Source: Actinoplanes sp. KI2 (GTDB lineage: Bacteria > Actinomycetota > Actinomycetes > Mycobacteriales > Micromonosporaceae). Taken from it: a DNA stretch of 64,000 nucleotides. Positions 1 through 7,372 of the stretch are shown here, in pieces (position 1 is the first letter of the stretch; every line of letters starts with the position of its first letter). The notes under the pieces were generated by a model, which had not been told where the DNA came from, made no database searches, and worked only from the letters and a program-made list of their open reading frames with translations. The translations under genes were made by a program, and so were the position numbers. Location of the stretch: the NCBI RefSeq assembly GCF_025630775.1, contig NZ_JAOSZE010000031.1, positions 62,001 through 126,000 of the forward strand. The letters are read 5' to 3'.

Positions 1-1
1 C

Positions 2-715
2 GCCCTGGTGGGCCTCGGCTGCGCCGCCGTCGTGGCCGTTCTGCTTCCGGCGTCGCGCAACTTCGTCGCGCGACCGACCGCCGCGATGACCCGCCGCGCG
101 CTCACCGACCCCGCGCTTCTGCTCCTGTACGCGATCGGAGCATGCGCGATGGGCGCCTTCGTCTCGGTGTACAACGCGATCGGTTTCCGGCTCACCAGCG
201 CCCCGCTCTCGCTGGGCGCGGGCGCGATCGGCGCGGTGTTCCTGGTCTATCCGCTCGGCACGGTCAGCTCCGCGCTCGCCGGGCGCCTGGCCGACCGGTA
301 CGGCCGCCGCGCGGTCCTGCCGTTCGGGTGCGCGCTCACCGGGATCGGATTGCTGCTCACCCTGCCCGACCGGTTGCCGGTCGTGATCGCCGGCCTGGCC
401 GTGATGACCGCCGGCTTCTTCGTCGTGCACGGCGTGGCCAGCGGCTGGGTGCCGGCCCGCGCCCACCTCGGCGACGTGCCGGCCGGCCAGGCGGCCTCGC
501 TCTACCTGGTCGCCTACTACGCCGGCTCGTCGGTGTTCGGCAGCCTCGCCGGCGCCGCCTGGACGCTGGGCGCCTGGCCGGCCGTGGTCCTGCTCGCCGC
601 GGCGTTCGTAGCGCTCACCGGGCTCCTGGCCACCAGCCTCCGGCGCATCCCGGCCCTGGCACCCACCCCGCGATCGACGACGACGGCGGCTGCCGCGACC
701 GGGTCACCGCGATGA
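2..715 (+). CDS. MFS transporter, C-terminal part (5' end outside window)
   Basis: The reading frame is open from the first base of the window, so the N-terminal half is missing; 237 residues remain. What is visible is a run of hydrophobic helices consistent with about the last six membrane segments of a 12-TM major facilitator. A central loop motif reads GRLADRYGRR, the classical MFS cytoplasmic loop signature (G-x-x-x-D-R-x-G-R-R). The stretch FRLTSAPLSL followed by a helix is reminiscent of YnfM/CynX-type carriers, but substrate cannot be read from sequence. The tail after the last helix is Thr/Ala-rich. It converges on the two-component kinase gene, with 38 bases between the stops. Confidence 0.8.
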   Translation, partial: ALVGLGCAAVVAVLLPASRNFVARPTAAMTRRALTDPALLLLYAIGACAMGAFVSVYNAIGFRLTSAPLSLGAGAIGAVFLVYPLGTVSSALAGRLADRYGRRAVLPFGCALTGIGLLLTLPDRLPVVIAGLAVMTAGFFVVHGVASGWVPARAHLGDVPAGQAASLYLVAYYAGSSVFGSLAGAAWTLGAWPAVVLLAAAFVALTGLLATSLRRIPALAPTPRSTTTAAAATGSPR

Positions 716-753
716 CGTCGAGGACGGACGCCGGGTCACGCCCCGCCAAGGAA

Positions 754-1869
754 TCATGAGGTTTGCGGAGAGCCCGCGGGTGGCAGCGTGACGGTCACCT
801 CGAGGCCACCGCCCTCGCGCGGACGTGCGGTGACGTCGCCGCCGTGCGCGTGCGCGACCGATCGCACGATGGACAGTCCCAGCCCGGTGCCGCCGTCGTG
901 CGCGACCCGATCGCGCAGCCGGCGAAAAGGCTCGAACAACCCCGGGATCTCGTACGCCGGGATGCGCGGCCCGGTGTTGCGCACGACCAGCTCGGCCCGC
1001 CCGTCCCGGGTCGCGGTGGTGACCGATACCCAGCCGTCCACCGTGTTGTAGTCGAGCGCGTTCTGGACCAGGTTCTGCGCGACGCGTTCGAGCAGGATGG
1101 GATCGCCCGCGGTCGGCGCCGGCGCGAGATCGATGGTCACCTGTGCGCCGTTCTGCTCGGCCACGTGCCGGGCGATGTCGGCCAGGTCGACCGGATCGCG
1201 CATCGTGATGCTCTGTTCCGATCGGGCCAGGGTGAGCAGCCCGTCGATCAGCCGCTCGTGCCGGGCGTTCACCGCGAGCAGGTTCTCCCCCAGGTCGCGG
1301 ACCTGCGGCGGCGCGCCCGACCGGCGCAGCGCCACCTCGAGCAGCGTGCGGTTGATGGCGAGCGGGGTGCGCAGCTCGTGCGAGGCGTTCGCGACGAACC
1401 GGCGCTGGCTGTCGAACGATCGGTCGAGCCGTTCGAGCATCGAGTCGAACGTGTCGGCCAGCTCCTTGATCTCGCCGCGCGGGTCGGTCAGCGCGATCCG
1501 CTCGTGCAGGTTGCGGTCGGCCACCCGCCGGGCGGTCTCGGTGATCCGATGCAGCGGGCGCAGCACCCGCTCGGCGATCAGCCAGCCCAGCCCGATCGCG
1601 ACCACGCCGACCGCGACCAGCGCGAGGGTGCCCTGGGTGAGCAGGGTGTGCATGGCATCGGCGCGCACCTTGTCGCCGAGCGAGCTGTAGCTGAGGCTGG
1701 GCGGGTCGTCGCCCGTGGGCGTCCCGCCGACCGTGGTGCTGCTCTCAAAGCGGCCGGTCAGGCTGTGCTGCACGAGCACGTAGGTCAGCGCCAGCAGGGT
1801 CGCGCCGGCCACCAGGAACAGCCCGCCGTACAGCACGGTGAGGCGGGTGCGCAGCGTCCAGCCGCTCAT
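754..1869 (-). CDS. Two-component sensor histidine kinase
   Basis: A 371-residue membrane kinase. TM1 is at about residues 10-33 and TM2 at about 80-98, with a short extracytoplasmic loop between. A HAMP domain follows (about 97-150), then the HisKA dimerisation box FVANASHELRTPL with phospho-acceptor H164. The HATPase domain has its N box around N270 (LVQNALDYN) and G box GGTGLGLSIVRS at about 326-337. It should autophosphorylate and pass phosphate to the response regulator encoded just upstream, whose stop codon overlaps its ATG (TCA/CAT shared, 4 bp). The signal is unknown; the small loop suggests membrane or envelope sensing, which is inference. Confidence 0.93.
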   Translation of the reverse strand: MSGWTLRTRLTVLYGGLFLVAGATLLALTYVLVQHSLTGRFESSTTVGGTPTGDDPPSLSYSSLGDKVRADAMHTLLTQGTLALVAVGVVAIGLGWLIAERVLRPLHRITETARRVADRNLHERIALTDPRGEIKELADTFDSMLERLDRSFDSQRRFVANASHELRTPLAINRTLLEVALRRSGAPPQVRDLGENLLAVNARHERLIDGLLTLARSEQSITMRDPVDLADIARHVAEQNGAQVTIDLAPAPTAGDPILLERVAQNLVQNALDYNTVDGWVSVTTATRDGRAELVVRNTGPRIPAYEIPGLFEPFRRLRDRVAHDGGTGLGLSIVRSVAHAHGGDVTARPREGGGLEVTVTLPPAGSPQTS

Positions 1870-2522
1870 CGGATCCGGTACCCGGCGCCGGCCACGGTCT
1901 CGACCACCTGCGGCTCGCGCAGCTTGCGGCGCAGCGTCATCACGGCCATCCGCACCACGTTGGTGAACGGGTCGGCGTTCTCGTCCCAGACCCGTTCCAG
2001 CAGTTGCTCGGCGGAGACCACGCCGCCCGCCGCGCGCAGCAGCTCCTCGAGCACACCGAACTCCTTGCGGGACAACCCGACGTACCGGCCGTCCCGGTAG
2101 ACCTCCCGGCGGTTCGGGTCGAGCCGCAGGCCGGCCCGCTCGAGGATCGGCGGCGCGGCGAGGCGGGACCGGCGACCCAGCGCGCGTACGCGAGCAACCA
2201 GCTCCTCGAACGCGAACGGTTTGCCCAGATAGTCGTCGGCGCCGAGGGCCAGGCCCTGCACCCGGCTGCCCACCTCGGTCGCGGCGGTCAGCATCAGGAT
2301 CCGGACCGGGCCGCCGCCCTCGACCAGGGCCCGGCAGACCTCGTCACCGTGCACGATCGGCAGATCCCGGTCGAGCACGACCACGTCGTACTCGTTGATT
2401 CCCAGGCGTTCGAGGGCGGCCTCGCCGTCGTAGGCGACGTCCACCGCGAGGGCCTCCTGTCGCAGGCCCTCGGCTATCCCGTCGGCCAGCATCCGCTCGT
2501 CCTCCACCACCAGCACACGCAC
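1866..2522 (-). CDS. OmpR-family response regulator
   Basis: A 218-residue protein with an N-terminal receiver domain (acidic pocket E7/D8, phospho-acceptor D51 in VVLDRDLP, K101 in the GKPF turn) and a C-terminal winged-helix DNA-binding domain ending in VETVAGAGYRIR, typical of OmpR/PhoB regulators. The start is a GTG at 2522. It is the first gene of a two-gene operon with the kinase and is divergent from the lipoprotein gene at 2601. The 78-base intergenic region is the obvious place for autoregulation and for control of the lipoprotein, which is inferred from layout only. Confidence 0.93.
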   Translation of the reverse strand: MRVLVVEDERMLADGIAEGLRQEALAVDVAYDGEAALERLGINEYDVVVLDRDLPIVHGDEVCRALVEGGGPVRILMLTAATEVGSRVQGLALGADDYLGKPFAFEELVARVRALGRRSRLAAPPILERAGLRLDPNRREVYRDGRYVGLSRKEFGVLEELLRAAGGVVSAEQLLERVWDENADPFTNVVRMAVMTLRRKLREPQVVETVAGAGYRIR

Positions 2523-2600
2523 GTGCCGAGCCTGGCGAACCCGGCGTCAACTCGGGGTAAACGTCGGCGCTGACGACGGTCTTACGACCGGCGGCCGCCA

Positions 2601-3158
2601 ATGGTTCCCATGCGATTCACATCAGGAGCAGTGCTCGGCACGCTGATCGTGCTGAGTTTGGGTGCGTGCGCCGCCGAAAAGACGGGCAACGGTGTGGCCA
2701 CCGCCGGCAACGGCGCCGCGAAGCCGGCAAGCAGCGCATCGGCGGGGCCGGGCGGGGACGACGCCGCCTTGAAGTACTCCGCCTGCGTACGGGCAAATGG
2801 GGTGCCGAATTTCCCTGATCCCAATCCGCAGGGCGGCCTGGACCTCGACCTCGGCAAGCTCGGGGTGAGCAAGGAGACGATGGACGCGGCCGACGCGAAA
2901 TGCAAGCAGTACCTGCCGAATGGGGGCCGGCCACAGAAGATCGACCCGGCGAAGCTGGCGCTGGCCCGGGAGTATTCCAAGTGCATGCGGGCCAACGGCG
3001 TGCCGAAGTTTCCCGACCCGGACGCGTACGGCGGCATCGCGCTCGACGGCGGCAAGCTGGGCGTGGATCCGGTCGGCTCGACCATGAAGGCGGCCGAGAA
3101 GGCCTGCCAGAAGTACCTCGGCGACGGCGGCGGGCAGCTCAGCAGCCGGACCGGGTGA
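2601..3158 (+). CDS. Small lipoprotein with an internal duplicated Cys-containing motif
   Basis: A 185-residue protein with a signal peptide ending in a lipobox (LGAC, Cys about 24), followed by a Gly/Ala/Ser linker and two copies of a motif: YSACVRANGVPNFPDP and YSKCMRANGVPKFPDP, each with a second Cys about 40 residues later. It probably forms two small disulphide-stabilised modules on the outer face of the membrane. Function unknown; proteins of this type often sit near efflux or two-component genes in actinobacteria (recollection). No clear ribosome site precedes either ATG (2601 or 2610), so the message may be leaderless. The 3' end overlaps the convergent TetR gene by 20 bases. Confidence 0.75.
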   Translation: MVPMRFTSGAVLGTLIVLSLGACAAEKTGNGVATAGNGAAKPASSASAGPGGDDAALKYSACVRANGVPNFPDPNPQGGLDLDLGKLGVSKETMDAADAKCKQYLPNGGRPQKIDPAKLALAREYSKCMRANGVPKFPDPDAYGGIALDGGKLGVDPVGSTMKAAEKACQKYLGDGGGQLSSRTG

Positions 3159-3720
3159 CCAGCGGCAGGAAGATCTGGTCGAGGATCTCGGCGAAGAGCT
3201 CGTCGGCGGCGCCTTCGTCGAGTACCTGCCACGCGCGCGGGCTGCGCAGTCCCTCGTAGCGGATCAGATTGAGCGGCAGGGCGGCCACCCGCTCCGGCAG
3301 CTCGGCGGTCGGGATCTCGCCGCGGGCGGCCGCCTTGCGCAGAATCTGGGTGACGACGTCGGGCAGCGTGGAGAAGAGCTCGCCGCCGAGCTCCGGCATC
3401 TCGGCGAGCAGGCCGTGCATCAGCTCGGGCGTGTAGTGCCGGGCGCGCGCGGCCATCGCCCGCAGCACGGCGAGGTAGTCCTCGCGCAGCGACCCGGTGT
3501 CCGGCACCTCGGGCACCAGCGGGCCGAGGGCATGCCGGATAGCGGCCACGGCCAGCTGGACCCGGTTGGGCCAGCGGCGGTAGAGCACCTGCTTGCCGGT
3601 GTGCGCGCGGGCGGCCACGCCCTCGACGGTCAGCCGCTGGTAGCCGTTCTCCTGGATCTCGGCCCACGCCGCCTCCAGGATCGTGACCTCCAGTTCCTCG
3701 CCGCGACGCCTGCTCGGCAC
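3139..3720 (-). CDS. TetR-family repressor of the adjacent MFS efflux gene
   Basis: A 193-residue TetR protein: N-terminal helix-turn-helix at about residues 28-50 (LTVEGVAARAHTGKQVLYRRW), then an all-helical ligand-binding domain. The GTG start is at 3720. It is divergent from the MFS transporter at 3838, and the intervening DNA holds two related palindromes with CGTCTCT arms that are the likely operators. The arrangement is the usual drug-efflux repressor/pump pair: ligand binding would release both operators. The inducer is unknown. Confidence 0.88.
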   Translation of the reverse strand: MPSRRRGEELEVTILEAAWAEIQENGYQRLTVEGVAARAHTGKQVLYRRWPNRVQLAVAAIRHALGPLVPEVPDTGSLREDYLAVLRAMAARARHYTPELMHGLLAEMPELGGELFSTLPDVVTQILRKAAARGEIPTAELPERVAALPLNLIRYEGLRSPRAWQVLDEGAADELFAEILDQIFLPLVTRSGC

Positions 3721-3748
3721 GGCACACCCGCTTCCTGAGAATCCTGAG

Positions 3749-3767
3749 AAGAGACGTTGCGTCTCTT
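3749..3767. promoter_or_regulatory. TetR operator 1
   Basis: AAGAGACGTTGCGTCTCTT is a perfect inverted repeat with 8-base arms and a 3-base centre, 29 bases upstream of the TetR start. The same arms recur at 3794-3810, so this pair is almost certainly the binding site of the neighbouring TetR repressor. Confidence 0.8.
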
Positions 3768-3793
3768 ACGAACGCAGCCTACCATTCCGGCCT

Positions 3794-3810
3794 AGAGACG
3801 CATCGTCTCT
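3794..3810. promoter_or_regulatory. TetR operator 2
   Basis: AGAGACGCATCGTCTCT has 7-base perfect arms around a 3-base centre and shares AGAGACG/CGTCTCT with operator 1, 44 bases away centre to centre. It ends 27 bases before the MFS start codon, so bound repressor would block MFS transcription. Confidence 0.8.
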
Positions 3811-3837
3811 TATTTGATCCGGAAGGGACGGCTACCC

Positions 3838-5358
3838 ATGACTCGCCGACAGACCAGCCCCCTGGTGGTGGCGCTGGTGATCGTCCTGGGGCTGATCGCC
3901 CCGCTGATGGACACCACGATCGTCAACGTGGCGATCCCCTCGCTGCGATCGGATCTGGACGCCACCGTGTCGACCATCCAGTGGGTCAGCACCGGGTACC
4001 TGCTCGCCATGGCGGTGGCGATCCCGGTGACCGGGTGGGCCTCGCAGCGCTGGGGCGCCCGCCGGATGTGGCTCGCCGGACTGTGGCTGTTCCTGATCGG
4101 TTCGGTGCTCGCCGGGCTCGCCTGGAACACCGGGTCGCTGATCGGTTTCCGGGCGCTCCAGGGCGTCGCCGCCGGCCTGCTCATCCCGATCATGCAGACG
4201 CTGCTGATCGGCGGTGGCGCGGCCGGCGGTCCGGGCGGCGGCGCCCCGATGCGGAACATGATGGCGCTGATCAGCCTGCCGGCCCTGCTCGGGCCGGTGT
4301 TCGGCCCGGTGATCGGCGGCCTGATCGTCAACCACATGTCCTGGCGGTGGATCTTCTACGTGAACCCGCCGATCTGCCTCGTCGCGATCGCGCTGGCCAT
4401 GGTCTTCCTGCCGCGCGACGCCGGCATCCGCACCCATCGACTCGATCTCGTCGGGCTGCTTCTGCTTTCGCCGGCGGTGGCCGGGATCGTGTACGGGCTG
4501 AGCGAGCTCGGCAACCGCGGCGGCGTCGCTCATGCGGCCGTCCTGCTTCCGCTCGTCGGCGGCGCCGTCCTGCTCGGCGCGTTCCTGTGGCATGCCCTGC
4601 GCACCGCCGAGCCGCTCGTCGATCTGCGGCTGTTCAAGGTGCGCACGTTCTCGGCGGCCGGCGCTCTGCTGTTCCTCACCGGGATGGCATCGTTCGGCGC
4701 GCTGCTGCTCCTGCCGCTGTACTACCAGCAGTTGCGCGGCGACAGCGTGGTCGTGGCCGGGCTGCTGATGATGCCGCAGGGGATCGGCATCGCGCTCTCC
4801 CGCGGGGTCGCCGGCGTGGCCGAACGGTGGGGCGCCCGCACGGTGGTGCTCACCGCGGTGCTGCTGTCGATCGCCGGCACGCTGCCGTTCGCCTTCGCCG
4901 GCCCGGACACCAGCCCGGTCCTGCTCGCGGCGGCCCTGGTCGTGCGGGGCGCCGGGCTCGGCACGGTGATGATGGCGGTGCTGTTCGGCGCGTACGAAGG
5001 TCTGGCGAAGCCGCAGATCCCGCACGCCAGCACCACCACCCGGATCTTGCAGCAGCTGGGCGGCTCGTTCGGCACCGCGGTCCTGGCCGTGCTCCTCCAG
5101 CGCGGGCTGGCCGCGCACGCCGCGGACCCGGCGGTCGCGTTCGATCACGCCTTCGCCTGGTCGATCGCGCTGAGCCTGCCCGCTCTGGTCGCGGCGTTCT
5201 TCGTGCCGGGCCGGAAGCGGCCGGGCGACGCGGGCCCGGAGAGCGATCGCACGCGGGTGGGTGGCCGGCCGACCGACGGGCCCGCCGTCGAGGACGGCCA
5301 CAGTGGCGACCGGAGCGATCCGATGAGCGATCAGCCCGTCGTCGCGGATCGGCGCTGA
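3838..5358 (+). CDS. MFS drug/proton antiporter, DHA2 (EmrB/QacA) family
   Basis: A 506-residue, probably 14-TM exporter. TM1 contains LIAPLMDTTIVNVAIPSL, the DHA2 motif D1 region, and the loop QRWGARRMW follows TM2. I chose the ATG at 3838 rather than an in-frame TTG at 3814 because GGAAGGGA at 3821-3828 is correctly spaced from it. The long hydrophilic tail after residue about 460 is Asp/Arg/Gly-rich. It is likely controlled by the divergent TetR protein through the two palindromes upstream. Substrates are not predictable beyond lipophilic or cationic drugs. Confidence 0.9.
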   Translation: MTRRQTSPLVVALVIVLGLIAPLMDTTIVNVAIPSLRSDLDATVSTIQWVSTGYLLAMAVAIPVTGWASQRWGARRMWLAGLWLFLIGSVLAGLAWNTGSLIGFRALQGVAAGLLIPIMQTLLIGGGAAGGPGGGAPMRNMMALISLPALLGPVFGPVIGGLIVNHMSWRWIFYVNPPICLVAIALAMVFLPRDAGIRTHRLDLVGLLLLSPAVAGIVYGLSELGNRGGVAHAAVLLPLVGGAVLLGAFLWHALRTAEPLVDLRLFKVRTFSAAGALLFLTGMASFGALLLLPLYYQQLRGDSVVVAGLLMMPQGIGIALSRGVAGVAERWGARTVVLTAVLLSIAGTLPFAFAGPDTSPVLLAAALVVRGAGLGTVMMAVLFGAYEGLAKPQIPHASTTTRILQQLGGSFGTAVLAVLLQRGLAAHAADPAVAFDHAFAWSIALSLPALVAAFFVPGRKRPGDAGPESDRTRVGGRPTDGPAVEDGHSGDRSDPMSDQPVVADRR

Positions 5359-5435
5359 GCGATCGCCGCGGCGCGCGAGCATCCGGACGGGCTCGGCGAC
5401 GGCTGGCGCGAGCCGCGGGAGGCGCGTGACAATCG

Positions 5436-5939
5436 ATGTCTGACCTGGAGGTGAACGTGGCCGTTATCTCGAAGCTCGCAGCCCCTGGCACCCAGCGTCA
5501 CCAGGACGCCCTGGCCGTCCTCGACGCGACCCGCGCGGTGGTCGCCCGCGGCTGGACCCAGCGCACCTGGTTCGTGATGGAGACCCCGCGCGGACGCCGC
5601 CGCCTGGCGCAGCGGTTCTTCCCGACCCGGCTCGACCACCGCCGCGTCGTCGAGGCGTGCCTGGTCGGTGCGGTCGTGCACGGCGCGCATCGGCTGAGCT
5701 CCCGCCCCGAGTACGCCTACCCCGCCCTCGATGCGCTCTGGAACGCGCTGTTCGACGCCGAGGCGACCGGCGGGGTGTCCGGCGACCCGGTGGGACCGCT
5801 GACGCCGCCGCTGATCCGGGCCGCCCGGGTCCGCGACCTCACCACCTGGAACGACCGGCCGTACCGGACCAAACAGGACGTGGTCCGGCTGATCGACCTC
5901 GCCACCGCCCGGGTCGGCGGCGCGCGAGCCCGGGTGTAG
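5436..5939 (+). CDS. Conserved hypothetical protein, DUF6197-like
   Basis: A 167-residue soluble protein without signal peptide or membrane segments. It has the feel of actinobacterial DUF6197 proteins (VLDATRAVVARGWTQ near the start and a C-terminal WNDRPYRTKQDVVRLIDLA), but that assignment is from memory. Two starts are possible: ATG 5436, or GTG 5457, which has GGAGG at 5447-5451 with good spacing and would shorten the protein by seven residues. A strong hairpin follows the stop codon. Function unknown. Confidence 0.65.
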   Translation: MSDLEVNVAVISKLAAPGTQRHQDALAVLDATRAVVARGWTQRTWFVMETPRGRRRLAQRFFPTRLDHRRVVEACLVGAVVHGAHRLSSRPEYAYPALDALWNALFDAEATGGVSGDPVGPLTPPLIRAARVRDLTTWNDRPYRTKQDVVRLIDLATARVGGARARV

Positions 5940-5961
5940 CCCCACCGCATCGACAGTCTTC

Positions 5962-5991
5962 AAAGACCCATGACATTTGTCATGGGTCTTT
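5962..5991. terminator. 30-base near-continuous palindrome after the DUF6197-like gene
   Basis: Two 14-base perfect arms (AAAGACCCATGACA and its reverse complement) are separated by only TT. As RNA it would form a 13-bp stem with a 4-base loop, 22 bases after the stop at 5939 and 49 bases before the chitinase start. The absence of a long T-run leaves open a role as a protein-binding operator for the chitinase gene instead. Confidence 0.6.
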
Positions 5992-6005
5992 GCCTCCCTT
6001 AACGA

Positions 6006-6022
6006 TTAAGAAACTTTGTTAA
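6006..6022. promoter_or_regulatory. Possible operator upstream of chitinase
   Basis: TTAAGAAACTTTGTTAA is an AT-rich quasi-palindrome (8-base arms, one mismatch) in otherwise GC-rich DNA, ending 18 bases before the chitinase ATG and next to its ribosome site GGGAGG. Similar AT-rich palindromes precede secreted polysaccharide hydrolases in actinomycetes (recollection). The binding protein is not known. Confidence 0.4.
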
Positions 6023-6040
6023 AGGTTTCTGGGAGGCCAC

Positions 6041-7240
6041 ATGAAACGACTGTTCCTCGCCGGGGCCGGCGCCCTGGCACTCGCGGCGGCTGGCGTCGCG
6101 GTGGCGACGCAGGCCGACGCCGCCACTCTCAGCAGCAACTGGTACGCCTCGGCGCCCTATCTGATGCCGTTCGACAACAGCCCGCCCGACCCGGTCGAGG
6201 TCATGAACGCCACCGGCCAGAAGGCCTTCCAGCTGGCCTTCATCCTGGCCCCGAACGGCGGCGGCTGCTCGCCGACCTGGGACGGCACTCGCGCGGTCTC
6301 GTCCGACACCGACGCCACCACGCTGATCAACCGGATCCGGTCCAACGGGGGCGACGTCAGCGTCTCGATCGGCGGCTACGGCGGCACCAAGCTCGGCCAG
6401 ACCTGCGGCACCCCGGAGGCGACCGCGGCCGCGTACCAGCAGGTCGTCACGAAGTACGGGCTCAAGGCGATCGACTTCGACCTGGAGGAGCCGGAGTACG
6501 AGAACACCGCGGCCGTGCACAACGAGATCGGCGCGGCACGCATCCTGCAGCAGAACAACTCCGGCCTGTACGTGTCGATCACCACCGCGGGCACGGCGGC
6601 CGGCACCGGCTGGTTCGGCACGCAGATGCTCAACGAGGCCAAGTCGCAGGGCTTCACCCCGGCGAACTACTCGATCATGCCGTTCGACGGCGGGTTCAAC
6701 GGGGCGAGCTCGCAGGTGGCCGCGCTCGAGCAGTTCCACACGCTGCTGATGAACACCTTCGGGTGGAACAGCGCCACGGCGTACGCCCACGAAGGAATCT
6801 CGCAGATGAACGGCCGCAGCGACTCCGGCGAGTACTTCCGGCAGGCCGACTTCCAGACCACATTGGACTACGCGACCAGCCACGGACTGGCCCGGTACAC
6901 GTACTGGTCGGTCAATCGCGATCGGCAGTGCGCGGACCCGAATCAGAGCACCACGTCGGGCACCTGCAGCAGCGTGCCGCAGACCGCCTGGGAGTTCACG
7001 AAGTACACGACCCGGTTCGCCGGCGCCACGCCGCCGACCACCCCGCCGACCACGAGCCCGACCACCGGCAACCCGGGCACGTGCACGATCCCGGCGTGGA
7101 GCGCGACGGCGGTGTACACCGCGGGCAACCAGGTCAGTCAGAACGGGCACAAGTACACCGCGAAGTGGTGGACGCAGAACGAGTCGCCGGCCACCCACAG
7201 CGGTCAGTGGGACGTCTGGGCGGACAACGGCCCCTGCTGA
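6041..7240 (+). CDS. Secreted GH18 chitinase with C-terminal chitin-binding module
   Basis: A 399-residue exported enzyme that hydrolyses beta-1,4-GlcNAc chains. Signal peptide to about residue 27 (cleavage near ADAA). The GH18 barrel carries SVSIGGYGG (107-115) and the catalytic DxDxE motif as D145-F-D147-L-E149, with E149 the acid. A Thr/Pro linker at about 330-345 leads to a CBM5/12-type domain with the chitin-binding AKWWTQNESP motif, ending in Cys. GGGAGG precedes the ATG. It is monocistronic between two hairpins. The odd catalytic core, lacking long insertions, resembles small bacterial ChiC/ChiD-type enzymes. Confidence 0.92.
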   Translation: MKRLFLAGAGALALAAAGVAVATQADAATLSSNWYASAPYLMPFDNSPPDPVEVMNATGQKAFQLAFILAPNGGGCSPTWDGTRAVSSDTDATTLINRIRSNGGDVSVSIGGYGGTKLGQTCGTPEATAAAYQQVVTKYGLKAIDFDLEEPEYENTAAVHNEIGAARILQQNNSGLYVSITTAGTAAGTGWFGTQMLNEAKSQGFTPANYSIMPFDGGFNGASSQVAALEQFHTLLMNTFGWNSATAYAHEGISQMNGRSDSGEYFRQADFQTTLDYATSHGLARYTYWSVNRDRQCADPNQSTTSGTCSSVPQTAWEFTKYTTRFAGATPPTTPPTTSPTTGNPGTCTIPAWSATAVYTAGNQVSQNGHKYTAKWWTQNESPATHSGQWDVWADNGPC

Positions 7241-7254
7241 TCCACGCATTTTCC

Positions 7255-7282
7255 CGCGGGGGACGCAGGCGCGTCCCCCGCG
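7255..7282. terminator. Terminator after chitinase gene
   Basis: Perfect 12-base GC arms (CGCGGGGGACGC) with a 4-base loop start 14 bases after the chitinase stop. The hairpin is very stable; it has no T-tract, as is common in high-GC actinobacteria. Confidence 0.8.
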
Positions 7283-7327
7283 ATCGTAAGGCATTGACAT
7301 ATTCCTGTATATGGATGGAATCTGGCC

Positions 7328-7356
7328 TGACATCGTTGTCACTGACATCGTTGTCA
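7328..7356. promoter_or_regulatory. Tandem LacI-type operators of the GH92 gene
   Basis: Two identical copies of TGACATCGTTGTCA (7328-7341 and 7343-7356) lie directly head to tail, 16 bases before the ATG. Each has TGACA/TGTCA arms like operators of LacI-family sugar repressors. A TTGACA -35-like element at 7294-7299 puts the operators over and just after the expected start of transcription, consistent with repression until a sugar ligand arrives. Confidence 0.7.
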
Positions 7357-7372
7357 GGGGGAGGAAGTCCAT

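Noticed and set aside
3814..3837. TTG 3814 as the MFS start
   Set aside because: It would sit four bases after operator 2 and lacks a ribosome site, whereas ATG 3838 has GGAAGGGA.
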